Positions 48,853 through 59,439 of a DNA stretch of 64,000 bases are shown here, one piece after another. The notes under the pieces are model-generated. The model saw nothing but the letters and a program-made list of their open reading frames with translations. It ran no database searches and was not told the DNA's origin. A program made the translations under genes and the position numbers. This stretch comes from Toxonevra muliebris (taxonomy: Eukaryota; Arthropoda; Insecta; Diptera; Pallopteridae), in the NCBI GenBank assembly GCA_963691655.1, contig OY829326.1, positions 101,555,340-101,619,339 on the forward strand, written 5' to 3'. Position 1 is the first letter of the stretch, and each line of letters opens with the position of its first letter.

Positions 48853-49825
48853 CAGGGCCGTAGCCAGGATTTTTTTTCGGGGGGGAGGGGGGGGGGGGTT
48901 TCATTCGAAGAATGAATATTTTCTATTTTTTATGAAACTGAAATTTAAATAAATAAATTAGATACGATGTTGCATTTGATGGACCCTATCAGTCAAAGGA
49001 CAAGAGTGGATAAATGCCTTGAAGCTTTAGGAATTGTTCTTTCCGAGTTTTTTTTTTAATCTTAACCTAAAAAAAATGGCCGAAAATTACAAAAAATTTA
49101 CAGAATAATCAATTTCAAGTTTTTCAAATAAATATTATTCAATGTGAATTCCAATGCATTTTTTTTAACGCCAAGGACATAATTTCGATAACACCTTGAC
49201 TTTCCATTACCCAAAGTTAAAATAATGACCAATAATGCTAAAAATATTCAGAAGCTAATTTTTTCAAATGATTATCAGTGGGAATTCGGGTCATTATCAA
49301 TTATGAGGAACCCGGATGAAGTTGGCATATACATATTTCCTAAATTCGTGCAGTCACAGCATTGAAAGGGATCTTCCGAGTCGGGATGCTCTGAGCAATA
49401 ATGGGTTAAAGAATTAATTACATTTTAAGATTGTCTCCAAAAACTTTAAAGCTGATCCACTAACACTGCCCTGCATGGGTTTGGCGAATAATATGGTTCC
49501 TAGCATTAATTTTTCATGCTGAAAATAAATCTGAGGTCAGAAACTTCGCATTACGTCACGTTTTAGAAAAATTGGGACTGAATTCCCTATTTTTGAGATA
49601 TTGTAGAGCTGAACCCTGACGTGCTAGAAACTTCGAAAATTAGGAATTAAAGGCTAAATCATTCCCTTCCAAATAAACCCTAAGTCATATTCGCCCTTAA
49701 AGCAGGGGATGTGTTTACAAAGAACGGAGTTTATCTTACTCATACTCACAGCCAGACATAATGAAAAGTGCAGTGGTCCGCAGTGTTTTAAGGGGCCCTA
49801 AAACCTCCCCCTAAATACGGCCTTG
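48853..49825. mobile_element. non-autonomous hAT element with 8-bp target duplication
   Basis: Ends CAGGGCCGTAGCCAG and, on the minus strand, CAAGGCCGTATTTAG. A perfect 8-bp direct repeat GTAAGAAC flanks it (48845-48852 and 49826-49833). A CAG start with 8-bp duplication identifies hAT. A G-rich tract follows the left end. It is 973 bp with no recognisable transposase. Confidence 0.9.
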
Positions 49826-49833
49826 GTAAGAAC

Positions 49834-50876
49834 TGAAATCTGATGGGTAAATACTAGAACGGTGTACTTGAGGTCAATGACTTCTGAAGAGAAAAAATTG
49901 TTCTTCTTGAGAGAAAAACATCGATATATCATTCTTTAAGATCCGCCTGTGAATGCCGAAGATATAACGAAAAATTTAAAAAGGCGACCCCTACGTTCGG
50001 TCAAAAAAAAAAAAATTTTTTTTTTTCGAAATTGTCATACAAAAATAATTTAGATTCGGATTTTTCTGGTACGATCTAATGTACATATATTTAAAAAAAA
50101 ACTCGTTATTTGGTTTTATCATAAAAACTTATGGGAGTGTAGCATACAAAATTCAATTGTCAATAATTTTAAATATATTTTCTCATTTCCCAGTCATGCT
50201 ACTTCAGTCTTCTGAGTCATAAAACAAAACAAACAACTTTACGATAATTTATCAATATTTTTTTATTATTTTATTTATAAATTTCGCTTTAACTAATAGA
50301 AATTTCAAAGCACACGTGGCCACCATAACAAATTGGCAATTTTCCTACTTTAAATGCAGCAATTAAGTATGACGTATCAATTTTTTTATTCCTGTCAGTG
50401 GCAGTACTGACAACTTGACAATGTACAAACGACAATTTACGAACTCGAATGCTTGCATATATTTTTTGTTTTTATTATTTATACCTAATACAACAAGAAA
50501 TTAAATAATATGGCACGCAAAAGAAATAAAGTTCTTATCATCAAATTAAAACGTATTTGCTTTGTAAAAATAATAAAAACAGAAACAGCAAAAAAAAAAA
50601 AAAAGGAAAAGAAAAAAACAATTACTAAAGAAAAAATTAAAAAAAAGCGAGCAGAAAGAAAGAAATTACACTTTAGCAGCTTGTTGTGGTTTAATAAAAC
50701 TGCAAAACGCAAAATCAAAAAGAAAAATTAAAAATTATAAAAGTACAGTGTAAAATATTTTTTATTTAATTTGAATATTTTGTTATAACGTCTTTAAATT
50801 TTTGTTTGTTCCTTCTCTTTAGATATAAAATTTGAATAGATTCACAGTCGCGTGAAAGTATATTTTATTTCAAGTA
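49834..50876. other. gene-free stretch
   Basis: AT-rich. A lysine-rich frame at about 50510-50730 arises from A-rich sequence and is not supported as a gene. Confidence 0.4.
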
Positions 50877-52149
50877 AGGAGTGAGAGCGAAAAAATCTTA
50901 ACATATATAAAATTTTTAAACGGTTGATCTTAGAGTTTTGATTTTTTTTTTATTATTTAATTGATAATATTTTTCAAATTACAGAAAAATATAACTTTTA
51001 TAGTTTTAACCACTATTTAGAACTCGTGAATCTTTTTTGGTAAGCCTCACATTAAAGATTTGATAGTTGTTTCAGACACCTTTTTGGAACCGTTTTCTCA
51101 TCTCCTTTTAAGATCTTCGATATTTTGGGACACCTTTTTTGTGCTCTTTAAGTTTCTTTTCTCAAGAGTCCAATATCTCTCCACTGGTCTTAGTTCCGGA
51201 CAATTTGGAGGATTGACCTCTCTTGGTACAAAAACTATGTTATTACTTTGGTAGGTACCACTCCAGAGCTTTCTTGCCGTAGTGACATGATGCCAAATCG
51301 GGCCAAAAATATGTGCACACATTGTGCTCTCTTATGAAAGGAAGAAGTATTTTTTTCACACATTCTTTGATGTATATTTCGGTATTTATAGAGCCCACTC
51401 TAACAAATGACTTGCTTGTTTTGCCGCAACTGCATATAGCTTGCCATACCAGGAATTTTTTAAGACATTTTGTCTGCTTTTGGATTCTAAATTGTTCTTC
51501 GACATTTCCTCGAGCATTAGCAACATAAAAATGTTGACCCGGAAGCTGCGTAAAATCTGCCAGTACATACGTTTCGTCGTCCATTATACAACATGAATAT
51601 TTTTGTATGAAATTCGATTTTAATTTCCGAGCCCTACTTTTGGCGTCTAAATTTTTTGCAGCATTTCTGTCTGGAACTTTTTGGACTTTGTATGTTTTCA
51701 AACCTGCATTGGCTTTAACTTTTCGCACCAAATAGTCAGAACACTGGGCTAACCGGGCAGCTTTTCTACCAGATGTGCTTGGAGATCTTTTCAATATGCT
51801 TTCTATTTTCTTGGCTTTCCCAATATCATGTGGTCCTTGTTTTCTTCCCGAACCAGGTTTCCTATCGATAGTCAAATTCTCCTGAAACTGTTTAATAACA
51901 TTGGAAACAGTTTGACGACAGACCTTCAATTCTTTGTCTAATTTTTTGTAGGACCAATTTGGATTTTTTTGTTGAAAATTTTTAATAATTTTAAGACGTA
52001 CTTCTTTTTCTTCACACATTTTGATCAAACTTTTGATCAAATCAATATGTTTGTCATTAAAAATAACAACTGACATATTTTTCAAAGATTTTACACCCAA
52101 AAAAATTATTGGGTAAAACGTTTGTTAAGATTTTTTCAATCTCACTCCT
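50877..52149 (-). mobile_element. full-length DD37E element (1,273 bp)
   Basis: Ends AGGAGTGAGAGCGAAAAAAT, then CTTAACA, and on the minus strand AGGAGTGAGATTGAAAAAAT, then CTTAACA; 27 bp with two mismatches. TA at 50875-50876 and 52150-52151. Sister of 38040-39042. Confidence 0.95.
51048..52019 (-). pseudogene. DD37E transposase pseudogene, copy 2 (two late disabling changes)
   Basis: The probable start MCEEKEVRLKIIKNFQQKNP is at 52019; an earlier in-frame Met at 52100 lies in what should be leader. About 258 codons are open: HTH (SYKKLDKELKVCRQTVSNV), a basic linker GSGRKQGPHDIGKAKK, a second HTH (GRKAARLAQCSDYLVRKV), first Asp in CCIMDDETYVLADFTQLPGQ, FLVWQAICSCGKTSKSFV, second Asp in YFWPDLASCHYGKKALEWY. 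There a 4-bp tandem duplication (TACC) shifts the frame and gives LPK-stop. The next frame continues SNNIVFVPREVNPPNCPELR, PVERYW with the catalytic Glu, and then LKRR followed by TGA where relatives have Trp. The last codons KVSETTIKSLM end at 51048. Restored spacing would be 37 residues. Confidence 0.92.
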
Positions 52150-52151
52150 TA

Positions 52152-53653
52152 GGTTGATAATCCCGCTGGGATTATTAAAAGAATTTTACGCTCACTCAAA
52201 TTGAGTTAATTTTACTCTCATTTAATTAAAGTCAACGATTATAATTGGTCAATTGAAAGCAAAGCGTGGAATATTTTCTCTCTATGCATGAATGATTGTA
52301 AATATCAATTTTTTTTTTTAGAATATCAAATAATTTCTGTCTAATTTATTTTAAGGTGTCAATAAAGAATTTTTTTGGTATGCGTTTCATGACGATTTAA
52401 GAATATTATTTTGACAAAAAAAATATTAACAAAAAGAAAACGACATTCTTAGCATTAGATCACAGTTGAAGGTTAGCAAGCATTCAAATATTGTATAATA
52501 TGCGGGAATCATGATCAATTATAAACATAATTAAAGCACCAATATTTATATTCTCTTCTTACTCTCTTCTTCTTTCACTGTCAATCGCTCTCTTGGGTAG
52601 CAATAAACTTGTTTGCTTTATTAATGACTTCCACATCTCTCATCGCTTTTCAAGCAGACTTGCCGTTGATTATTTTATTTCTTAAATACATCAACTATTT
52701 TTATTTATAATTTAGCTCACAATTCGCGCATACACTTGAACAATTATTAAATTATTTAACATACGATTACATACGAGTCAAGTATATCTACTACACAAAA
52801 CTAAATGCAATGAGACAGCAAGCAGCAAATATGGGTGTGAATGCTTATGTATTTACGTATGAGTAGCTCTCAATAGAATATGCAAATGCTGAAAGCACAG
52901 AAAGAAATTATATGAAAAATGAATGTAATTAGCATAATAAAACTGCAAAAAATATAAAGAAATTAAATAAACTGCTGACTTTTGTATATGTCCATATGTA
53001 TGTGACAAAAACATAATAACAACAGCACAACGATTAAAAAAAAAAAAAAAAAAAGCAACAATAATATCGGTGACTACGACAATGACGACGATCAGAATTT
53101 ACATAAATACGTACCCGGCCCAATATCTTAATATGCCATCTAATTTCCGGCGGATGGTAATATGATGTATGAACACGTACCTACAAATTTATATATTATA
53201 TGGAAATAGAATGTTGAAAAATATACATAATTCTATTGTAATATACTATACTCATTTATATAATTCCTATTGAATCAAAATTTTCCAATATAAAAATGAA
53301 ATCATTGCAAATATCTCACAAATTGTAGAAGAAATATTTAAATGAAAACACGAAATTTCCTGAATTGCATTAATGGGTATGTCTTCAGTGAATTGTAGTG
53401 AGAATAAAATATCGAAGTGCAAAGGAAAAACATACAGTAGTTTTCGCTTATATCGTATATGAATAAAAGAAACTTTCGCTTTCGATATTTCAGCTAATTC
53501 AAACTTCGCTTACTTAGAGCTAATTTTTTGTGATTAGCATTTACAGAAGTTTAATAGCGTTTACTTACGGCTACTAACTCTCGATCTGGAAGTACTGATT
53601 CTGACATTATATATAACAAAGTATATTATACAAAATTTGTAATAGAACAAAAG
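52152..53653. other. gene-free AT-rich stretch
   Basis: Non-coding. A pogo-like start, TA-CAGTAGTTTTCGCTTATATCG, occurs at 53433-53454, followed by repeated TTTCGCTT/CTTCGCTTA words to about 53515, with no partner end found. Confidence 0.4.
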
Positions 53654-53945
53654 CTTCCAGTTAGGGTAGCCAGACGTACTGATCAGTACATGTCCTGATT
53701 TTTTTTTTTTCTAAATACTGATTTTTTGAAATCTCGAAATCAGTACGAAAATGTACTGATTTTCGTATTTTATACTGATTTTGTACTGCTTTTTTCTAAT
53801 TATAATATCTTAAGAATTTTTATACTTAACCTTAATGGTTTTGAAATCGTTTTTGCATATAGTCTCACCCTATTTGGTTCTTTTTCTGATTGTTCATAAA
53901 ATAAAATGAATACGCGTTGCTGCTATCGAGAAGAGAAAAACAATA

Positions 53946-55236
53946 CCACCTTGATCAAAAAGTTTCCAGAATAACCACCGTGTGGCGCTCCCATCGTTCC
54001 GATTTGAGTTCTGTTTTTTGTTAAGTTGGTACATCTGTTGTTGATATTCCCTCTAAATCTTAGCGTCATAGCTTGACATTTACAAAAGTTACGTACCTAA
54101 GAGTACATCTATATCTGTGTGTGTTGGCAATTTTTTTACAATTTTATTAAATTGTATTGTATTAAATTTTGCGTAAAAAACGGATTTAATGGTGCGCGAA
54201 CGTTGGAAATGTTGGAAAAGTGTTTCAGCAACGATTCTCTAAAGAAAACGGTCGTTTACCAGTGGCACGAGCGGTTCAAAATTGGTCGTGAGTCAATTGA
54301 AGATGATGAACGCAGTGGCAGACCATCGACATCAAAAACCGACGAAAACATTGATAAAGTAAAAGAAATTTTGTTCAATAACATCAAATTAACCATCAGA
54401 GAGATAGCGAAGGACTTAAACATTGCCTATGGATCCGTCCAAGACATTTTGGTTAATGATTTGGGTTTTCCGTCGTGTAACAGCAAAGTTGATGCCAAAA
54501 GACCTCAATTTTTATATTCGAGAGACCGTGTTGACGTCGCAAAAGACATGATTTGCGAGGCTAAATCCGATCTGGATTACTGGAGACGAGACGTGGGTTT
54601 ATGAGTACGACACGCAATCCAGACATCAGGCAAGTGAATAGCGTTCACCAAATGAGCCGAGACCAAACAAAAACACGTCGTTTTCAGTCAAAAAAGAAGG
54701 CAATGCTCACGGTTTTCATGGATTACAACGGTCTAGTGCATCATGAATTTTTGCCAGAAGGCCAGACAGTAAACATAGAGTATTATTTGGGGGTTTTGAG
54801 GCGTTTGCGTGAAACAATTCGCCGAAAGAGACCAGAATTGTGGACAGAAAACTCGTGGATTTTGCACCATGATAACGCACGGTCGGACAGTGCCATCATT
54901 ATTCGTAATGACGAGAAATGCAACAAATACCATCCAAGCGCCACCGAATTCACTTGATTTGGCTCCCTGTGGCTTCTTTCTGTTCAAACGAGTTAAAAAA
55001 CCATTACGGGGAACGCGTTTCAGCAGCCGAGAGGAAGTAATGGAAAAATCGCAGGAAGCACTGATGTACATACCGAAAACCGAATATAAAAAATGTTTCG
55101 AGGATTGGATCAAGTGCTGGCATAAGTGTGTTGCAGTCGATGTGGATTACTTTGAAGGGGACAATATAGATTTAAATGAATGAACTTGTATTTGTAATTT
55201 TCTGAATAAATTCCGGGAACTTTTTGATCAAGATGG
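53946..55236 (+). mobile_element. mariner copy 2 inside a hAT element (1,291 bp)
   Basis: Ends CCACCTTGATCAAAAAGTTT and, on the minus strand, CCATCTTGATCAAAAAGTTC; TA at 53944-53945 and 55237-55238. Same family as 33532-34804. Complete in length. Confidence 0.95.
54119..55183 (+). pseudogene. mariner transposase pseudogene, copy 2 (third Asp replaced by Gly)
   Basis: The first frame starts by 54119 and soon shows IKFCVKNGFNGARTLEMLEK, GRESIEDDERSGRPSTSKTD, KLTIREIAKDLNIAYGSVQD and a HTH region. It loses frame near 54580, just before the first catalytic region (usually ITGDETW). The next frame gives QSKKKAMLTVFMDYNGLVHH, RRLRETIRRKRPELWTENSW, ILHHDNARSDSAIIIRN (second Asp), then shifts again. 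The last frame carries PPNSLDLAPCGFFLFKRVKK with Gly at the third catalytic Asp, REEVMEKSQEALMYIPKTEY, and VDYFEGDNIDLNE at 55183. The usual start Met of the family is not clear, so the true N-terminus may be lost. Confidence 0.9.
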
Positions 55237-55949
55237 TAGGTGCTTGAAAAAAACGTTAACGTGAGTGTTTAAATGAGTGAAGGAAAGCTGTTAATAAATG
55301 AATTTGATTATATGTCCTTAGCTCTCAAAATTCTCTAAATATAGAAATTGATACGTAGTCAACATTGTCTACTGACGAAGAAAAAAATGTAAAAGGAACA
55401 CAAAAATCGAAGAAAAAGTTCAAGGCGTTTATATCCCTATATTACATTTAAATTACTAGGTAATAAAAGCATTAAAAACTGTACTGATTTTCAAACTCTA
55501 GTGTACTGATTTCGCGGTCCAAAATCTGGCTACCCTACTTCCAGTCGACATTTTGTCTGCTTTTCGACAAGCACCTAGCTATAAAGTGGCCACACTTTAT
55601 CCATCAAAAATCCGTTATTGGAAAATTTTATGTTAAGGATTTAGCAAATAAAAAAACTCTAAAAAGCTTAAAATTTGGATACAGTTTAACCGTCCGTTAG
55701 GCACATGGGTCCAGCCATACCTTTTTTGATTTCAATTATTTTAATATATTTCTGATTGAGCTAGCGACTTCAAATGTGACTTTTCCTAAATATTCATTGT
55801 CTTTCTTTTAAAAAATTTAGGATCCGAGTCATACAAGGATATTATAATTATATGCATTTGAATTTACTTCGGTTTGGCATATGTGGTCTGACCAGACCCG
55901 TTTATATTTTATATCACCAACAACACTCAAAAGTGGACTATGAATCAAT

Positions 55950-56150
55950 ATTTTTTTTATTATTATTATTTGAAGGAAGGACGACTCGAAAGTCAGGCAC
56001 TGCGACCTATAAGATCTATTGTACCAAAGCCCCAAGAAAGAAAGAAAGGAAGAGAGAAAGAAAGATAGATAAGAAACATACCCAAGCCGAGAATCGAACT
56101 CGGGTCTACAGAAACAAGAGTCTGGCACTCTGCCACTAGACCACAGTGGC
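55950..56150 (-). mobile_element. tRNA-derived SINE unit 1
   Basis: On the minus strand it starts GCCACTGTGGTCTAGTGGCA (A-box TGGTCTAGTGG), then has a B-box GAGTTCGATTCTC in a good T-arm (CCGAG...CTCGG, 56087-56104). The acceptor ends do not pair, so it is not a working tRNA gene. A CTTTCTTT-rich body follows, and the unit ends in (AAT)n plus A8 at 55950-55971. This is the structure of a tRNA-derived SINE. Confidence 0.8.
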
Positions 56151-56159
56151 GATGGTAGG

Positions 56160-56397
56160 AACTACAGTTTAACGCCGATTCCGAACGGCTGTGTGGCAAT
56201 TTTTTATCAGCTCGGTGATTTTGCCATTACCAACCAAGGTGTGTACTTGTACACATTCGTATAATTCTCATCCGCTTCATATCGATAGTGAATATAAGAA
56301 GTTTATGAGAATTAACCACCAGACCAGGACGGGAATCGAACCCGCAACCTTCTGGATGAAAGTCTAGTGCACTATCCACTAGACTATCGAGGTCGCC
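56160..56397 (-). mobile_element. tRNA-derived SINE unit 2, directly upstream of unit 1
   Basis: On the minus strand GACCTCGATAGTCTAGTGGA (A-box TAGTCTAGTGG) from about 56394, then B-box GGTTCGATTCC in the T-arm GCGGG...CCCGT, and CCTGGTC, whose GGTC can pair with the initial GACC. The anticodon arm does not pair well. A body of about 160 bp follows, ending GGCGTTAAACTGTAGTTCCT just before unit 1. It has no poly-A of its own, so units 2 and 1 may form one dimeric SINE. Confidence 0.75.
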
Positions 56398-56999
56398 TTA
56401 AATCAATAAGACAAATAGTATTTGCATTTCATCATAACACTCCATTTATAAACATAATATACCTAAAAAAAAAACATAAAAATGAATGAGAAAAAAAAAA
56501 TATTTTACCTGTTTTCTACCTGGTATTTTTTCTTCTTATTCTAACTTGAGAACGCAATTGAACATATGCGAAAGTCAAAACATTTACTTGCATGTTATAT
56601 AAATGCACTTTATTGCACGTTCAAAAACGCAATATTCTCATACATTTTTATGAAAATACATAGGGGTCTGGCCAGACCACATGCGTCAAACCAACGGTTA
56701 TCGAAACATGTGCCAAACGGAGGGTTAAATATGATTCAAAAACTATACGTAAAATTTAGGTTTTTTTTTTTGAAGTTTAAAATAATAATAGTAAAGAATT
56801 CGCGCGAAATATTTTTGAGGTGTTTTTCTATCATTTATTTCATTATGAAAATATGCCTCAATGTTGGAGTTATTTTTGAGTTTGAAGCCATTTTTCATTA
56901 GGGCCAAATATTACGGAGCCGCGGTTGGTAACTTTAAAGATACTTATGTAGTTATATGTTCGTCTAATTTGCTGATGGCTCAAAGACAGATACATGAAC

Positions 57000-57790
57000 T
57001 GGTGCGGGAATTTTTTGCGGAACACAACGAACCCGAATGCCATATAGTCAGTCTACTGGATTACTGTAGCGTATTCCATTTAGAGGTTTTTGTCATCATG
57101 ACAGCATCAGGCAGCAGAACACATAAAAAGCATCTTCCTTAAGGTAGCTGTAATTTGTGTGGATAGTCAGGCTGTCTTGATGGCTATTGAATCTACTGTC
57201 TAGGGTAGTGCAAGATTGTCGTAACGTTTTGAGCAGCATAAAACACTGTAGGGTAAGTTTACGTTGGGTTCCCGGATAAAGCAATATTGAAGAGACGAAC
57301 TTGCCCGAGCAGGGTCATCAATGCCTGCCAGTGACACAATCAACACGCTACTACCACCTTTTTGTGTTACAGCAGGGACAATAGGAGAGTGGGTGGTTAA
57401 CTGAATCCACAAACAGAGCTTGATCGGCCAGGGGTGATTGCAGGGTTGCACGTACCCTGTGGCCACGACTAAACATTAAAGAGACTACAAGTATTTTGCT
57501 ACTCGGCAAACATGCCGTGCACATGGTGTCGGGTGTTAACACCGGTCACTACGCTGTGGGCGTAATATTATATGCAGAGGCTGTGGAATCGGTCGAGCAT
57601 CTGCTAAGCCATTGTCCTTCATTTCAGAAATCACGACTCCGAACTCTCGGGGCAAGGTTCTTTGACGGGCTGACAGATATAGCTGATGCAGAGATTTCAG
57701 ATCGACACAGTTTTCTCGTCAAGACTGGGTGGTTTCCAAAGGATCCAGTTTGGATCCGCAGGGAACCGATCCATTTTTCTATTATCAGTT
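57000..57790 (+). pseudogene. heavily decayed non-LTR retrotransposon ORF2 end (RNase H, Cys/His motif)
   Basis: A plus frame reads FAEHNEPECHIVSLLDYCSV, then FHLEVFVIMTASGS, matching the RNase H motif usually written CSVFQAE. Next, in another frame, VICVDSQAVLMAIES carries the following catalytic Asp. After many stops the C-terminal part reads VESVEHLLSHCPSFQKSRLR, then TLGARFFDG, the His/Cys-rich tail of RNase H-bearing LINEs. The order of motifs is right but the frame changes repeatedly. Older than the 31-kb copy and from a different lineage. Confidence 0.7.
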
Positions 57791-58832
57791 CTTTTTTTTT
57801 ACTTATTCATTCCTTATTTTTAAACGAGCAAAATTCTAGGAAAATAAAAATATTCTTATAATAAAACAACAAATAGATTTCACTAATTTTTTTTATTTTC
57901 TTTTTTAAGTTCAACTTTATTGCTCTGTATATTTATTTTTTGTAAATTGTGCCTGCAATTGAACTTAAATGTGTACATAAATCAAATAAATAAACATAAA
58001 AATATTGGTATGAATCATCTGCTGCAAGATAAGAATTTCAAAAGTTAAATAAACAAAGGTTTAGCTTGCAAACTATTTCTTAAAAAACATGATAAGCAAA
58101 ATCATTTTCCTAGAAATTTATAACAAAACTTTATGGTTTTGATTAGTGCCGCAGGAGAAACGAGAATATGTGAGAAGTGCATGTGAGATAATATAATTTT
58201 TTATTATTACAGGAATTCCCCTAAAAAGCAAAATAAAAATGAGTTTTTTGATGTTCAAACATCAGTTTTTTGTTTTTGTTGGAACAGAAAACTAAGTATT
58301 TGGAAATAGAGATGGTTATATCCTCAATATCGTGCTTTTCAGTAAATTGTGGACAATTATCTATTACTAGCAAGTAAGAATTTCTACCTAATCAAACCTT
58401 GTCAGAGGATTTGTTCTCCTCCGGAACTTCCAGAAACCCATAAAAAGAGCAATTTAGTTCGGGTTAACATTACAGAACTAAGTAAGCTTTGGTGTAGAGT
58501 GACTACTACTACAGAGACAAATACCTCGTTTTCTCCTTCTTGATGATTTCAAAAATTTATTGCAAAAAAAAAAAAAAAACAAGAATTTAAACCAAGTGAG
58601 AAATGAAGTCGAGCTTCATCTTGTTCAATAAACACCCCAAAAAAATTAGTGAAAGAAAGTGCACAAATAATAATAAACACTTACTTACGTAACAGAATTT
58701 GTCATTACCGTCATACCTTACCCTTTCGTCAACTCATTCGAGCCTGCCGACTTTCTGATGCGCTTGCGTATATATTGTACATCAAAAATTATAACCTCAT
58801 TTCAGTGTTTTCAGTTTTCTAGTGTAGTGTGT
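57791..58832. other. gene-free AT-rich stretch
   Basis: Nothing recognised beyond A/T runs. Confidence 0.4.
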
Positions 58833-59439
58833 TAGGGTGGCTCTTATTTTGTTTGATTTTTTTATGCTTCCCCTCAGTTTGGTTCCATTACATGAAAACT
58901 TAGCTTTGCCAAATTTGAGCTCAATCAGATAAAGGGAAATGGCACCCCTCGGCCCCTTCATTTGAAAACAAAAAATCACATAAAAAATCAAATTTTTTTT
59001 TCTGCTCCAAAAAAAAAAAATTGTATCAGAGAAGAGGCTAAAACACAATTGAGTTGTTTGTTAAAGGTCAATATTTACCTCTAAAAACAATTTTCAAGAA
59101 AAAAAAAAAGCATTTTAGAAAATCTGAATTTTGAATACTCTCCTCTTTTGGAATTAAATAGCAAAAAGAAAATATTCCTATATACCACTGACAGTATCTG
59201 CTGCCCTGTGTGTGCAAATCTAGTCTTACATGGAAGTAATATTTTGCGGAATTAAAAAAAAAAAATGGATTGAATCTTTTTTTCCGAATATTTTGATTTG
59301 AAGTTCTGGGGGCATCCCTTTCCCTTATCTGATAGAGCACAAATTCTGCATAGCTCATTTTTTCATGGAACTAAACTGAGGGGTAGCCCATGAAAATTTA
59401 TCAAAAATTTAAAAAAGTGCCATATAAGAGCCACTCTTG
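58833..59439. repeat. fold-back repeat with arms of about 150 bp
   Basis: The left arm (58833-58980) and the minus-strand reading of the right arm (59439 back to about 59275) share, in order, GTGGCTCTTAT, CCCCTCAGTTT, GTTCCAT, AATTTG.GCTC.ATCAGATAA and GGGAAA. Arms have diverged but stay collinear, around a central spacer of about 290 bp. It could be a fold-back transposon or two inverted copies of one dispersed repeat. No target duplication is clear. Confidence 0.7.

Larger units (their letters stand above)
53662..55537. mobile_element. non-autonomous hAT element, interrupted by a mariner
   Basis: Ends TAGGGTAGCCAGACGTACTG and, on the minus strand, TAGGGTAGCCAGATTTTGG; a perfect 8-bp duplication CTTCCAGT flanks it (53654-53661 and 55538-55545). 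The word TACTGATTT recurs about six times near both ends, as subterminal transposase-binding repeats do in hAT elements. Its own sequence is about 583 bp. Confidence 0.92.
55690..56724. mobile_element. piggyBac-like TTAA MITE carrying two SINE units
   Basis: TTAA at 55686-55689 and 56725-56728. Left CCGTCCGTTAGGCACATG and right on the minus strand CCCTCCGTTTGGCACATG form an 18-bp inverted repeat with two mismatches. A second, subterminal inverted pair ATGTGGTCTGACCAGACCC (about 55879) and its complement near 56666 supports the unit. The middle is occupied by the SINE pair at 55950-56397. Confidence 0.75.

Noticed and set aside
50510..50731. Lysine-rich 73-codon plus frame
   Set aside because: Encoded by A-rich sequence (long AAA runs) with no recognisable domain; expected by chance.
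56083..56397. Two tRNA genes on the minus strand
   Set aside because: A and B boxes are present, but acceptor and anticodon arms do not pair properly and SINE bodies with an A-rich tail follow; called SINE heads instead.
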